DNA from: Candidatus Ruthenibacterium merdavium
GTDB taxonomy: Bacteria; Bacillota; Clostridia; Oscillospirales; Ruminococcaceae
Length of the DNA: 52,453 bases
Direction of reading: 5' to 3'
Assembly (NCBI GenBank): GCA_019119935.1
Contig: DWWA01000052.1
Location: forward strand, 1 to 52,453
Shown here: piece after piece, positions 34,734 to 43,407 of the stretch
Numbering within the stretch: position 1 is the stretch's first letter
Layout: every line of letters starts with the position of its first letter
Notes under the pieces: generated by a model
Told to the model about the DNA's origin: nothing
The model's database searches: none
The model's input: only the letters and a program-made list of their open reading frames with translations
Program-made: the position numbers and the translations under genes

Positions 34734-36029
34734 TTATTTTGCCCACTGCGCGGCAAACTCCGGCACGTTGATGCGTGCGCCGCCGGACACCCGCGACTCT
34801 TCTGCCGCAAGCGCCATCATGTGGCTGTCCACCGAAGCGTCAATGCTTGTAAGAATTTCCGTTTGCTCTCCGGCAAAAAGCGCGCACACGGCTTTCATTA
34901 AGCCGCCGTCGCCGCCGCCGTGCCCCTGTGCACCCTGCGCCGCTGTCCCGCATTCTACCGTATAGGACGGCTTGCCGAACGGGCGCACCTCAAAGCTGTT
35001 TTTCGCCATATCGCCCTCGAGCTCGCCCATCGTGCCCATGATGCGAATGGTGCGGTGGTTGTCTTTTGTGAATGCCGTCATGGTGAACGTTGCCGTCACA
35101 TCGTTTTCAAACTCCATGGAAATCACTTGATGATCCACGACGTTGTTGTCACAGTGGTACACACAGCGCCCGTACGGCCCGGTGCGAAGCGCGTCATAAA
35201 TGGCTTCCTCAGTTGCTTCGCCGTTGCACAGCACCGTCACCGGCCAGCCGCGCGCGCCGGCGCGAAAGCCGGTTTTCTCGTGTTCTAAGTAAATCTTTTC
35301 CGCGTCATAGGGGCAATTTTCGCGTGCTGTGCAACCGTCTAAACAGCGCTTTGCCGCGCCCGCGGGCGCGTGCTCCGGGGTAAACCAGCTGAGCTTTCCA
35401 AACGATGCCACCGCGCGGCAAGGCGCGTCGACGAGCCAGCGCAGAATGTCCATGTCATGGCAGCACTTTTGCAAAATCATAGGGCTGGTTTCATCACTGC
35501 GCCGCCAGTTGCCGCGCACAAAACTGTGCGCTTGGTGCCAATAGGCCACATGTTCAATCGCGTCAATCGTCTGCACCTTGCCCACAACGCCCTCAGACAA
35601 AAGCCGCTTGAGTGTACCGTAAAACGGCGTGTAGCGCAGCACATGGCACACCACAACCGTGCGGCCTGTTTCATGCGCTTTTTGCAGCAGCGCCATGCAC
35701 TCGGCAGGCTCGGGCGAAATCGGCTTTTCTAAAAGAAGATCATAGCCCTTTTCCAGCGCAATTAGCGCCTGCTTCACATGCTGGCGGTCCTGCGTCGCAA
35801 TGAGCATCACGTCCGCTAAGCGCGGCTGCGCCAAAAGCGCCTCAGCGCTGTCAAACACCGCTTCCTCTGAAAGACCGAACTGCTCTTTCGCTGCACGTTG
35901 GCGCTCGGGCAAAGGGTCGGCCACAGCCACAAGACGCATTTCCTCAGGCGCTTGCTGTGCGTAAACAGAATATGCTTCCATGCCGCGGTTGCCAAACCCA
36001 CACACGGCAAAAGTCACCGGTTTTTTCAT
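34734..36029 (-). CDS. Gfo/Idh/MocA-family oxidoreductase
   Basis: A 431-aa NAD(P)-dependent sugar dehydrogenase. The Rossmann motif is CGFGNRG (residues about 9-15) and the family Lys is in LLLEKPIS. The C-terminal half has a Cys-containing insert (CLDGCTARENC) and a His-rich HCDNNVVDHQ segment. It likely oxidises a cyclitol or sugar, possibly linked to the carbohydrate metabolism seen elsewhere in the window. ATG at 36029 is chosen because conservation begins there; GGAAGG lies about 13 nt upstream. Confidence 0.88.
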   Translation of the reverse strand: MKKPVTFAVCGFGNRGMEAYSVYAQQAPEEMRLVAVADPLPERQRAAKEQFGLSEEAVFDSAEALLAQPRLADVMLIATQDRQHVKQALIALEKGYDLLLEKPISPEPAECMALLQKAHETGRTVVVCHVLRYTPFYGTLKRLLSEGVVGKVQTIDAIEHVAYWHQAHSFVRGNWRRSDETSPMILQKCCHDMDILRWLVDAPCRAVASFGKLSWFTPEHAPAGAAKRCLDGCTARENCPYDAEKIYLEHEKTGFRAGARGWPVTVLCNGEATEEAIYDALRTGPYGRCVYHCDNNVVDHQVISMEFENDVTATFTMTAFTKDNHRTIRIMGTMGELEGDMAKNSFEVRPFGKPSYTVECGTAAQGAQGHGGGDGGLMKAVCALFAGEQTEILTSIDASVDSHMMALAAEESRVSGGARINVPEFAAQWAK

Positions 36030-36191
36030 ATTGATTTCCCATCCTTCCTCGCGTTTTCGCGGCGCACTGATGAAAGCGAGCCGCACTGATTCAAACGCTT
36101 TTTTATCATAGCACACCTTTCTTCATTTGAAAATACGATGCCATGCGTGTGCAAAAAAAATCAATTTCCGGACACCGCCGGCAAAAATCGG

Positions 36192-36220
36192 TTGACAAAT
36201 AATATTATACGAAATATAAT
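36192..36220 (+). promoter_or_regulatory. Consensus promoter with overlapping palindrome, PadR operon
   Basis: TTGACA, 17-bp spacer, TATAAT: a perfect sigma-A match. The spacer and -10 lie in an inverted repeat, ATATTAT and ATAATAT around TACGAAA, which could be the PadR operator. Confidence 0.8.
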
Positions 36221-36281
36221 ATGTCTAAAGATACGATATTACATCATACAATGATACACAACCCGGAAAGGAGGATGCCGC

Positions 36282-36599
36282 ATGGCCTTTAACACAGGCG
36301 CCGCTTTGCTGGATGCGCTGGTATTGAGCATTGTCAGCAACGAAAGCACCTATGGCTACAAAATCACGCAGGAGGTGCGCAGTGTAATGAGCATGTCGGA
36401 AAGCACGCTCTACCCCGTTTTGCGCCGGCTGCAAAAGGACGAATACCTCGAAACTTACGACCGTGAGTTTGCGGGGCGAAACCGCCGCTATTACTGCATT
36501 ACGGAAAAAGGTTGCGAACGGTTGGCACAATACCGCAAAGAATGGGAGCAATATTGCAGAGATATCAATCAACTGATGTATCAAGGGGTGAAACCATGA
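36282..36599 (+). CDS. PadR-family transcriptional regulator
   Basis: A 105-aa winged-helix repressor. Conserved segments are LSIVSNESTYGYKITQ, ESTLYPVLRRLQKDEYLE and RRYYCITEKG. AAAGGAGG precedes ATG. The gene overlaps the DUF1700 gene by ATGA; PadR-DUF1700-DUF4097 is a recurrent autoregulated operon in Bacillota linked to envelope stress. It likely represses the perfect promoter just upstream. Confidence 0.92.
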   Translation: MAFNTGAALLDALVLSIVSNESTYGYKITQEVRSVMSMSESTLYPVLRRLQKDEYLETYDREFAGRNRRYYCITEKGCERLAQYRKEWEQYCRDINQLMYQGVKP

Positions 36600-37279
36600 C
36601 AAAGGCAGAATTTTTACAGGAACTGGAGCGCGAGCTTGCCGGGGTAAGCGCTCAAGAGCGAGAGGAAGCACTGAAGTTTTACCGGGAATTTTTTGAGGAG
36701 GCAGGCGAAGAGCGCGAGGAGGAAGTGCTGCGCGAGCTGGGCAGCCCGCACCGCATTGCCAATTTGATTCGTGCCAATTTGGGCACATCGGAGGAAGAAA
36801 GCGACTGCAATGAAGCCGCGCAGACGCAAGCGGAGCAAAGTGCGCCGGAAACATCGGAACCGCACGCTGAACAAAGCGCACAGGCACCTTTGCCGCCGCT
36901 TCCTGCCGCATACGCCAAAAAGCCTCACGGCAACAGCATCGGATGGGTTATTTTAATCATCGTTACTTTTCCCATTTGGAGCGGCATTGTGTTCGGGCTG
37001 TTCGGGGCAGTGATGGGAATTGTCGGTGGTGTCATCGGCCTTGCTTTCGGCAGCGCGGCATTTGCTATTAACGCCATTATCACACTGCTGAAGGGAATTC
37101 CGGAGCTGATTCATCATCCGTTTACCGGCTTTTTCAACACGGGTGTTTCCGTCATACGCGCTGCGCTCGGCATTGGCATTACAGCACTTTGCGTTTGGGG
37201 CGCAACCATATTCATTCCTTTCTGCGTAAAAAGCGCAAAAAAGCTGTTTGCATGGTTTTCTGAAAAGGTGGGGTTATAA
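36596..37279 (+). CDS. DUF1700 membrane protein
   Basis: A 227-aa protein. The N-terminal soluble part has the family signature FLQELERELAGVS ... ALKFYREFFEEAGE ... LGSPHRIANLI (residues 5-62). A Gln/Glu/Ala-rich linker follows, then two to three membrane helices (about 118-170 and 195-215). Function unknown. ATGA overlap with padR and immediate adjacency to the next gene. Confidence 0.9.
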   Translation: MTKAEFLQELERELAGVSAQEREEALKFYREFFEEAGEEREEEVLRELGSPHRIANLIRANLGTSEEESDCNEAAQTQAEQSAPETSEPHAEQSAQAPLPPLPAAYAKKPHGNSIGWVILIIVTFPIWSGIVFGLFGAVMGIVGGVIGLAFGSAAFAINAIITLLKGIPELIHHPFTGFFNTGVSVIRAALGIGITALCVWGATIFIPFCVKSAKKLFAWFSEKVGL

Positions 37280-38218
37280 ATGAAAAAACCATTTTCTTCT
37301 GTGCTCAAGGGCTGTGCCGCAGCCATTTTATTCGGCATTGTGCTTTGCATTGTCGGCGCGGCGGGCGGCGGAAAAGCAACTCTTTATCCCGACTGGAAAA
37401 GCATTTTGACCTTGCGGTGGAGCTTCATAAAAAACGAATCGGCTCAGCTGTCTTTCGGCGCAGCACAGCCGGGTGCGCTCTATTCGCTGAACCTTTCGTG
37501 CGATGCGGCTGAAGTTGCCTTGCGCAAAGGCAAGGAGTTTGAAGTGCATACCAACCGAGAAGACCTTGTTTCGGCAAAGTTGGATGACGGCACCTTTACC
37601 GTTTCCTGTGTGCAGAGCGGAATCATATGGAACTCCGACGAAGTGGAAATCACTGTCACCGTACCGGAAAATGCACAGTTTGATGAAGCGCTTTTGTCTC
37701 TCGACGCGGGTAAATTAAAAGCCGAAGACCTTTCTTTCGGACAGCTTACCTGTGAAGTAGGCGCGGGAACGGCCGAGCTGAAAAAAATCTCGGTTTCCGG
37801 TGCTTCTTCTCTTCACGTCGGTGTCGGCAAATTGGAGGCAGACCATCTTTCCACGCAGGACTTCTCCTGCAGCATTGATGCGGGCAGCGCAGACTTTCAG
37901 CAGTTAGAATGCCGCGGTGTTTCCGATATTGAAGTGGACTTAGGGCAGGCAACGCTTTCCGGCCTTTTTGAAAAGGACGTTCGGTTAAACGTATCAACGG
38001 GCAGCATTGAACTGGAGGCACAGCGCCCGGCAGAATACGGTTATCGCTTAGAAACGGGCGCCGGAAGCATTAAAATTGACGGGCAGCAATTCAGCGGATT
38101 CGGTATGGATCAAACCTATCGAGAGGACGCCGACATCTTGTTTGATATCTCATGCGATTTGGGCGAGGTCATTGTCGACTTCACCGATTCTGCCGCACCG
38201 CAGGCGCCCCGCATATAA
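37280..38218 (+). CDS. DUF4097-family beta-helix protein
   Basis: A 312-aa protein with an N-terminal signal anchor (residues 10-30) and a repetitive extracellular beta-strand domain of the DUF4097 (putative adhesin) type. Alternating motifs such as GAGTAELKKI, DAGSADFQQL, TGSIELEA and GAGSIKIDG mark the turns. It begins directly at the preceding stop codon (TAA-ATG). Likely surface-exposed partner of the DUF1700 protein. Confidence 0.88.
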   Translation: MKKPFSSVLKGCAAAILFGIVLCIVGAAGGGKATLYPDWKSILTLRWSFIKNESAQLSFGAAQPGALYSLNLSCDAAEVALRKGKEFEVHTNREDLVSAKLDDGTFTVSCVQSGIIWNSDEVEITVTVPENAQFDEALLSLDAGKLKAEDLSFGQLTCEVGAGTAELKKISVSGASSLHVGVGKLEADHLSTQDFSCSIDAGSADFQQLECRGVSDIEVDLGQATLSGLFEKDVRLNVSTGSIELEAQRPAEYGYRLETGAGSIKIDGQQFSGFGMDQTYREDADILFDISCDLGEVIVDFTDSAAPQAPRI

Positions 38219-38255
38219 GCCACTGTAAATTTCGCATTTGAAAAGAGGGTTTTTG

Positions 38256-39104
38256 ATGCAAGTAATTTCTCACACTTTTCCGGGCGGCGCAGAGCTTTGT
38301 GCCTATTTGCATGAAGCGGATGAATCGATGCCCGCTTCTCTGCGCTGCGAGCACCCCGCCGTCATCATTTTTCCGGGCGGCGGATATGCCTTTACTTCTC
38401 CGCGCGAAGCTGACCCCGTTGCCCTTGCTTTTTTGAGCATGGGCTATCAAACGTTTATTCTTCGATACCGCACAGGAGAGTCGGCCGGGGCAAAGCAGCC
38501 GCTGGAGGACGCGGCGCGCAGCATTGCCTTTGTGCGCGAACACAGCGCCGAATGGCATATTGACCCCGAAAAAATTGCCGTTTTGGGCTTTTCGGCAGGC
38601 GGACATTTGGCGGCCAGCTTAGGCGTGCATTGGAATGATGCGGAAATTGCCGCGCGGCTGGGGCTTTCACCGCAACGAGCGCGCGCCGCACTGCGCCCGA
38701 ATGCCATGGTGCTGTGCTACCCGGTAATTACCGCGTCGGAGCATGCCCATGCCGACAGCATTCGCCGTGTGAGCGCCGACTGCAAGGAAGATGTTTCCTA
38801 TTGGGCGCTGGAACAGCATGTCACGCCCGACACCCCGCCCGCGTTTTTGTGGCACACAATGGCCGACCCTGCGGTGCCTGCGGAAAACAGCCTGCTGATG
38901 GCAAGCGCCCTGCACCGGGCCGGTGTGCCGTGCGAAATGCATTTATTTGAGCGCGGCGGGCACGGCATGTCCATGTGTACGCCCGAAGTGAATACGCCGA
39001 ACGCCGAAGCCGCCGAGTGGGTGGGGCTTTGCCGCGCATGGCTCTGCCTGCACTTCGGCGAGCCGGGCGGCATGGGATGCCGGTTTCCAGCACAGCAGGA
39101 CTGA
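38256..39104 (+). CDS. Alpha/beta hydrolase, acetyl-xylan-esterase/BD-FAE-like
   Basis: A 282-aa esterase. The oxyanion motif is FPGGGYAF, the nucleophile elbow GFSAGGHLA (Ser about residue 114), an Asp occurs in HTMADPAVP and the catalytic His in ERGGHGMS. It resembles carbohydrate acetylesterases of gut Clostridia and may deacetylate plant oligosaccharides. No signal peptide, so cytoplasmic. ATG at 38256 follows AAGAGGG. Confidence 0.88.
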   Translation: MQVISHTFPGGAELCAYLHEADESMPASLRCEHPAVIIFPGGGYAFTSPREADPVALAFLSMGYQTFILRYRTGESAGAKQPLEDAARSIAFVREHSAEWHIDPEKIAVLGFSAGGHLAASLGVHWNDAEIAARLGLSPQRARAALRPNAMVLCYPVITASEHAHADSIRRVSADCKEDVSYWALEQHVTPDTPPAFLWHTMADPAVPAENSLLMASALHRAGVPCEMHLFERGGHGMSMCTPEVNTPNAEAAEWVGLCRAWLCLHFGEPGGMGCRFPAQQD

Positions 39105-39452
39105 GTATTTTGCACCAATCGCTCTAAAAAAGATACATAGATTTTTTACAAAAAGCGAACATCTGCAAAGCCCAAAAGCAGAAGCTCGCTGCCAATTCGG
39201 GTCATTTTTAAGTAGCACATGCCACTTGTTTCAGAAAACTTGATAATTTCACTTTTTGCAAAAACCTCTTGTCCATAGGTGAGGAAAGCACTTTGACCAT
39301 ACTTTGGCCGGAGTGCTTTTCTGAATCTAACCTTGATATCCAATGACGTTTTTGCTTTTAAGAGTTCTTACAGCTTCTCTCTACGCAGCGTAGGATGCCA
39401 AACGGAAATAGATATGCTATACTCACAAAAAAACGCGAAAGGATTATTTTCA
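39105..39452. other. Intergenic region with one hairpin
   Basis: No convincing gene. A long inverted repeat GAAAGCACT ... AGTGCTTTTC spans about 39286-39324 and may terminate transcription of the esterase. A minus-strand frame of 65 codons exists but begins at TTG without a ribosome binding site. The promoter of the following regulator should lie at the right end, near TATGCTATAC (39414). Confidence 0.4.
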
Positions 39453-40049
39453 ATGAACCAGTATATCTCCGCCGCCGTCATCAAGGAACTGCGGGAAAAG
39501 AAAAAATTGACACAGGCACAGCTGGCCGAAATACTTCATATAAGCGACAAAACTGTATCAAAGTGGGAAACGGCAAGGGGTTTGCCTGATATCACTTTTC
39601 TTGAGCCGCTTGCGGCGGCGCTGGGCGTTTCGGTGGCCGAGCTGCTCACAGGCAACTGCATCGCCAATCAAAACAAAAGCAGCAACCTCATGCGTTCCTC
39701 TGTATATGTCTGCCCGATCTGCGGGAATATCGTTCACAGCGTCGGGCAAGCCATGGTCAGCTGCTGCGGCGTTGCTCTTCCCGCCTTGGAAGCCGAGCCT
39801 TGTGATATCGAGCACGAAATCAACATAGAAATGATAGAAACCGACCTTTACGTCACCGTTCCCCGGCACCCGATGACAAAGCAGCATTCCATTTCTTTTT
39901 TCGCCTATGTTACCGCAGACCGCTTTGAAATGGTAAAGCTGTATCCCGAAGGCGAAGCGCAGGCACGCTTTGCGCTGAGAGGACGCGGCAAACACGGCAT
40001 TTTATATGCCTACTGCAACCACCACGGGTTATTTTTTAAAAAGCTGTAA
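39453..40049 (+). CDS. XRE-type HTH protein fused to a complete desulfoferrodoxin-like domain
   Basis: A 198-aa fusion. Residues 7-65 are an XRE HTH (LREKKKLTQAQLAEIL, SDKTVSKWETARG). Residues 85-110 match the desulforedoxin centre (Cys87, Cys90, Cys104, Cys105). Residues 118-198 match the superoxide reductase centre: Glu120-His121, His139 and His145 (HPMTKQH), Cys188 and His191 (CNHHG). Spacings 18/6/43/3 between those ligands are close to Dfx (20/6/41/3). All ligands for both iron sites seem present. A redox- or superoxide-sensing regulator, or a DNA-tethered reductase, is inferred. ATG follows GAAAGGA. Confidence 0.85.
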   Translation: MNQYISAAVIKELREKKKLTQAQLAEILHISDKTVSKWETARGLPDITFLEPLAAALGVSVAELLTGNCIANQNKSSNLMRSSVYVCPICGNIVHSVGQAMVSCCGVALPALEAEPCDIEHEINIEMIETDLYVTVPRHPMTKQHSISFFAYVTADRFEMVKLYPEGEAQARFALRGRGKHGILYAYCNHHGLFFKKL

Positions 40050-40120
40050 AAAGTATCGAGACTGTCGAAAAACTGCCGCCTGATTCAGAAAGAACCTGGG
40101 CTGCAAGGGGAAAAAGGCTT

Positions 40121-40146
40121 GGAAAAGGGGGCTAGCCCTCTTTTCC
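40121..40146. repeat. Imperfect palindrome, 26 bp
   Basis: GGAAAAGGGGGCTAGCCCTCTTTTCC folds on itself around CTAG with one mismatched pair. It is the first of two consecutive hairpins after the HTH-desulfoferrodoxin gene. It may serve as terminator or be part of a small dispersed element. Confidence 0.
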
Positions 40147-40162
40147 ATTTGAAATAGGGACA

Positions 40163-40198
40163 CAGTTTGTGAAAAAGCGAAGCTTTTTCGACAAACTG
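40163..40198. repeat. Long hairpin, 36 bp
   Basis: CAGTTTGTGAAAAAGC and GCTTTTTCGACAAACTG pair almost fully around GA. A related partial copy, TGTCGAAAAACTG, lies at 40062-40074. Together they look like a small intergenic repeat element. Confidence 0.65.
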
Positions 40199-40277
40199 AG
40201 TATCTTCTGCCGGGAAACACTTTGCACAAAATCACGCTCATTTTTGTCGAAAATAGGATATATCTGTTAAAAATTGG

Positions 40278-40307
40278 TTGACGAATAAAACAATTTCACT
40301 TTATAAT
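40278..40307 (+). promoter_or_regulatory. Promoter of the AIM24 gene
   Basis: TTGACG, 18-bp spacer, TATAAT, 34 bp before the start codon, with AAAGGAGGCG as ribosome binding site. Confidence 0.7.
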
Positions 40308-40340
40308 ACAAACAATCTATCAAACAAAGGAGGCGTTTTT

Positions 40341-41021
40341 ATGAAATATGAAATTGCCGGCGGAGCGTTTCCCATCGTAACGTGCTATTTGGAAAACGGG
40401 GAGTCCATGATTACCGAAAGCGGCTCAATGGTCTGGATGACCCCCAACATTGAGATGCAGACAAGCGCCGGCGGTCTTGGCAAAATCTTTTCACGCATGC
40501 TTTCCGGCGAAAAAATCTTCCAAAACATCTACACCGCACGCGGTGACGGGATGATTACCTTTGGGTCAAGCTTTGCCGGACGCATTATGCCTGTGTCGAT
40601 TGGTCCGGGCCGCGAAATGATTTTACAAAAAAGCGCCTTTTTGGCCGCGGAGTCCGGTGTGAATCTTTCCATTCATTTCAACCAAAGACTGGGTGCGGGC
40701 TTTTTCGGCGGCGAGGGCTTTATTTTGCAGCGCTTATCCGGCGAAGGCATGGCCTTTGCGGAAATTGACGGCGACCTTGTGGAGTACAACCTCGCTCCGG
40801 GCCAGCAGCTCATTGTCGACACCGGCAATGTAGCAGGCTTTGAGCCTACGGTATCCATGGATATCCGCCAAGTACCCGGCCTGAAAAACATCATGTTCGG
40901 CGGCGAGGGCGTATTCAATACCATACTTACCGGCCCCGGAACAGTTTGGCTGCAAACCATGCCGATTTACAGTGTGGCTATGGCTATTCGTCCCTTTATT
41001 CCCACGCAGAACAACAACTGA
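40341..41021 (+). CDS. AIM24 / TIGR00266 family protein
   Basis: A 226-aa beta-rich protein of the AIM24 family (TIGR00266), recognised by YLENGESMITESGSMVWM, the GGEGFILQRLSGEGMAF core and the WLQTMP near the end. The fold is a tryptophan-RNA-binding attenuator-like double-stranded beta helix; function in bacteria is unknown. ATG at 40341 follows AAAGGAGG. It is monocistronic, with its own promoter and terminator. Confidence 0.92.
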   Translation: MKYEIAGGAFPIVTCYLENGESMITESGSMVWMTPNIEMQTSAGGLGKIFSRMLSGEKIFQNIYTARGDGMITFGSSFAGRIMPVSIGPGREMILQKSAFLAAESGVNLSIHFNQRLGAGFFGGEGFILQRLSGEGMAFAEIDGDLVEYNLAPGQQLIVDTGNVAGFEPTVSMDIRQVPGLKNIMFGGEGVFNTILTGPGTVWLQTMPIYSVAMAIRPFIPTQNNN

Positions 41022-41061
41022 TGACCCGCGCTTTTATCTGAATAGAAATTTTCATCAAAGT

Positions 41062-41104
41062 CCCTGTCACTGCCCTTTCATAGAGGTGTGACAGGGGCTT
41101 TTAT
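41062..41104 (+). terminator. Rho-independent terminator
   Basis: CCCTGTCAC/GTGACAGGG, a perfect 9-bp stem with a 17-nt loop, then GCTTTTATT. Confidence 0.85.
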
Positions 41105-41190
41105 TGTTGGTTTTGTGCAAAGAAAAGACGCTTGAAAAGCACGCTTTTTGTCACTTTCAATAAGTTTTTCACAAACTCATTGATTTTTCT

Positions 41191-41219
41191 TTGCAAAGCG
41201 TGTACACTTAAAATATAAC
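41191..41219 (+). promoter_or_regulatory. Promoter of the TetR-FAD oxidoreductase operon
   Basis: TTGCAA, 17-bp spacer, TATAAC. ACACTT (41204-41209) and AAGTGT (41220-41225) form an inverted repeat around the -10 and are a candidate operator for the TetR protein encoded just downstream. Confidence 0.6.
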
Positions 41220-41248
41220 AAGTGTTATTTTATTGGAAAGGAGCCGTT

Positions 41249-41884
41249 ATGCCCACAAAAAAGCGTATTCAGCGAGAAGACATTCTCAAAGCCGCGGTAC
41301 AAGTGATTCGCCGAGAAGGGCCTTCGGCTCTGACGATGCGCCGCATTGCTGCGCAGGTTGGGTGTTCCACGCAGCCGCTTTATTCCGAATTCGGCGGCCA
41401 GGAACAGCTGCTCGGTGTGCTTTGCGAGTATATTCGCGCGCAGTATCTGGCCGCTCCGTGCTGCACATACCGCGATTTCGGCCGGCTGTTTCTTCAGTTT
41501 GCCGGGCAGGAAAAGGAGCTGTTTTGCTTTCTTTACCTGCGCAAGCGCGCGCCGGGCCAAACCTTGGTAGAGGATGCCAATTTCAACGCCACTTTGCACC
41601 TGCTGCAAGAAACGCTGGAGATCAGCCATGAGCAAGCCGCCGAGCTTCACCACCGGATGCAGTATTACTGCTATGGCCTCGGCACCATGATCGCCACCGG
41701 ATACCGCACCATGAGCCCGGAAGAAATTGACCGGGAGCTTGCCGAATTTTTCTGTCTTTTGCTGGAGCACTACAAACACGCGAGCGATGCACAAACCCTT
41801 GCTTACTGGCTGGAGCGCTCCCGTCATCCTATGCTGTCAAATGAAGGAGGTACTTATGGAAACACGCAAAACAAAGGCCTATGA
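41249..41884 (+). CDS. TetR-family regulator
   Basis: A 211-aa regulator with an N-terminal HTH (ALTMRRIAAQVGCSTQPLYSEF) and a TetR_C_33-like ligand domain. ATG at 41249 follows AAAGGAG. Its last 29 bp overlap the next gene, whose start lies inside it, so the two are co-transcribed. It likely autoregulates the operon through the palindrome over the -10. Confidence 0.88.
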   Translation: MPTKKRIQREDILKAAVQVIRREGPSALTMRRIAAQVGCSTQPLYSEFGGQEQLLGVLCEYIRAQYLAAPCCTYRDFGRLFLQFAGQEKELFCFLYLRKRAPGQTLVEDANFNATLHLLQETLEISHEQAAELHHRMQYYCYGLGTMIATGYRTMSPEEIDRELAEFFCLLLEHYKHASDAQTLAYWLERSRHPMLSNEGGTYGNTQNKGL

Positions 41885-43406
41885 CGCCGTAGTAATCGGC
41901 GCAGGCAACGGCGGCCTAACTGCCGCCATCCGTATTTTGCAGGGCGGCTTTTCGTGCCTTTTGCTCGAAAAGCACAATCTTCCCGGCGGCTTTGCCACCA
42001 GCTTTAAGCGCGGCCGCTTTGAGTTCGAGGCCAGCTTACATGAGCTGAACGACTTTGGCTCTCCCGAGGAGCCGGGCGACATCCGCACGCTGTTTCGCAG
42101 TCTTGGCGTAGAGGATAAAATTGACTGGGTGCGCATTCCCGAAGCCTATCACCTGATTACAACCGATAAAAAATATAATTGCACCATGCCCTTCGGCGTT
42201 GATGCCTTTATTGAAAAAATGGAAGAATATGTGCCCGGTTCGCGCCAGTCGATGACCGACTTTTTCGCGCTTTGCAACGAAGTGCGCGACGCACAAACCT
42301 ACTCTAGCTCCGTGAACGGCAACACGGATTCCGAGTACATGAAGAAAAACTTTCCGAACTTCATCAAGGCGGGCAGCTATTCCGTAAATGAAGTGCTGGA
42401 AGCGCTGAAAATGCCCCCTGCCGCCCGCGATATTTTAAACGCTTATTGGTGTTATCTCGGTGTAGACTGCGACCGCATGAGCTTTTTGCATTACGGCTCA
42501 ATGGTGATTCGCTACATTACGCGTGACGCTTGGATGCCGAAAATGCGTTCGCACGAAATCAGCTTGGCGCTTGATGCGCGCATCCGTGAGCTGGGCGGCG
42601 ACATCTGGTACAATTCACCCGTGACGAAAATTCACGCTGACGGCCCGGGCAAAATCACGGGTGTTGAACTGGCGGACGGCACGCTGATTCCTACGCGCCA
42701 TGTCATTGCCAACTGTTCGCCGCATGTGGTGTTCGGAAAACTGATGGACAAAAAAGCCGTCACTGAGCCGATGGTGCGCGCCACCAACGCCCGCACGTTC
42801 GCCGGACGCGGCTTCAGCTTATTCCTCGGCCTGAACAAGTCCGCCGAAGAACTGGGCATCAAAAGCCACAACTACTTTATCTACGACACTGCCGACACGG
42901 TCAAGCAATACAACTTGATGCGCAAAGTGGATACCAACCATGTGCAAGCCACCGTCTGCTTAAACAACGCTTATCCCGAGTGTTCTCCGAAAGGCACTTG
43001 CATGATGTACTTCACCACTATGTTCATGTCGGACGACTGGGACAATATTTCCGAAACGGATTATTTCCGCGCAAAAGACCGCATCGCCGACGATATGATT
43101 CGCGTGTTTGAGCGCGAAACAGGCTGCCAAATCCGCGACGCCATCGAGGAAATTGCTGTGGCTTCCCCCACCACTTATGCGCGGTACTGCGGCCATCCGC
43201 AAGGCGTCATTTACGGCTATGAAACCGCCGAGTGGGACAGCTTGATGCCCCGCATGATGATGATGAAAGAAGATGCGCAGCTGTTCCCCAACTTGCGCTT
43301 TGCGGGCGGCTGGGCAATGCGCTCCAGCGGCTATTCCAGCGCGTATGTGTCGGGCGATTTGTCCGGCCGTCAAACCGTGGGCGATTTAAAAAAGGAGATG
43401 CGGTAA
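41856..43406 (+). CDS. FAD-dependent oxidoreductase, phytoene desaturase/carotene isomerase-like
   Basis: A 516-aa flavoprotein. The dinucleotide motif is VIGAGNGGLTAA, then LLEKHNLPGGFATSF and the C-terminal FAD motif AGGWAMRSSGYSSAYVSGD. It belongs to the CrtI-like amine-oxidoreductase group. No carotenoid synthesis genes are near, so a carotenoid role is doubtful; it may reduce or isomerise a lipid or polyene. AAGGAGG precedes ATG at 41856. The next gene encodes a matching electron donor. Confidence 0.88.
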   Translation: METRKTKAYDAVVIGAGNGGLTAAIRILQGGFSCLLLEKHNLPGGFATSFKRGRFEFEASLHELNDFGSPEEPGDIRTLFRSLGVEDKIDWVRIPEAYHLITTDKKYNCTMPFGVDAFIEKMEEYVPGSRQSMTDFFALCNEVRDAQTYSSSVNGNTDSEYMKKNFPNFIKAGSYSVNEVLEALKMPPAARDILNAYWCYLGVDCDRMSFLHYGSMVIRYITRDAWMPKMRSHEISLALDARIRELGGDIWYNSPVTKIHADGPGKITGVELADGTLIPTRHVIANCSPHVVFGKLMDKKAVTEPMVRATNARTFAGRGFSLFLGLNKSAEELGIKSHNYFIYDTADTVKQYNLMRKVDTNHVQATVCLNNAYPECSPKGTCMMYFTTMFMSDDWDNISETDYFRAKDRIADDMIRVFERETGCQIRDAIEEIAVASPTTYARYCGHPQGVIYGYETAEWDSLMPRMMMMKEDAQLFPNLRFAGGWAMRSSGYSSAYVSGDLSGRQTVGDLKKEMR

Positions 43407-43407
43407 C

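Noticed and set aside
39146-39343. A 65-codon minus-strand frame in the gap after the esterase
   Set aside because: It begins at TTG without a ribosome binding site, crosses an inverted repeat, and resembles no family I know.
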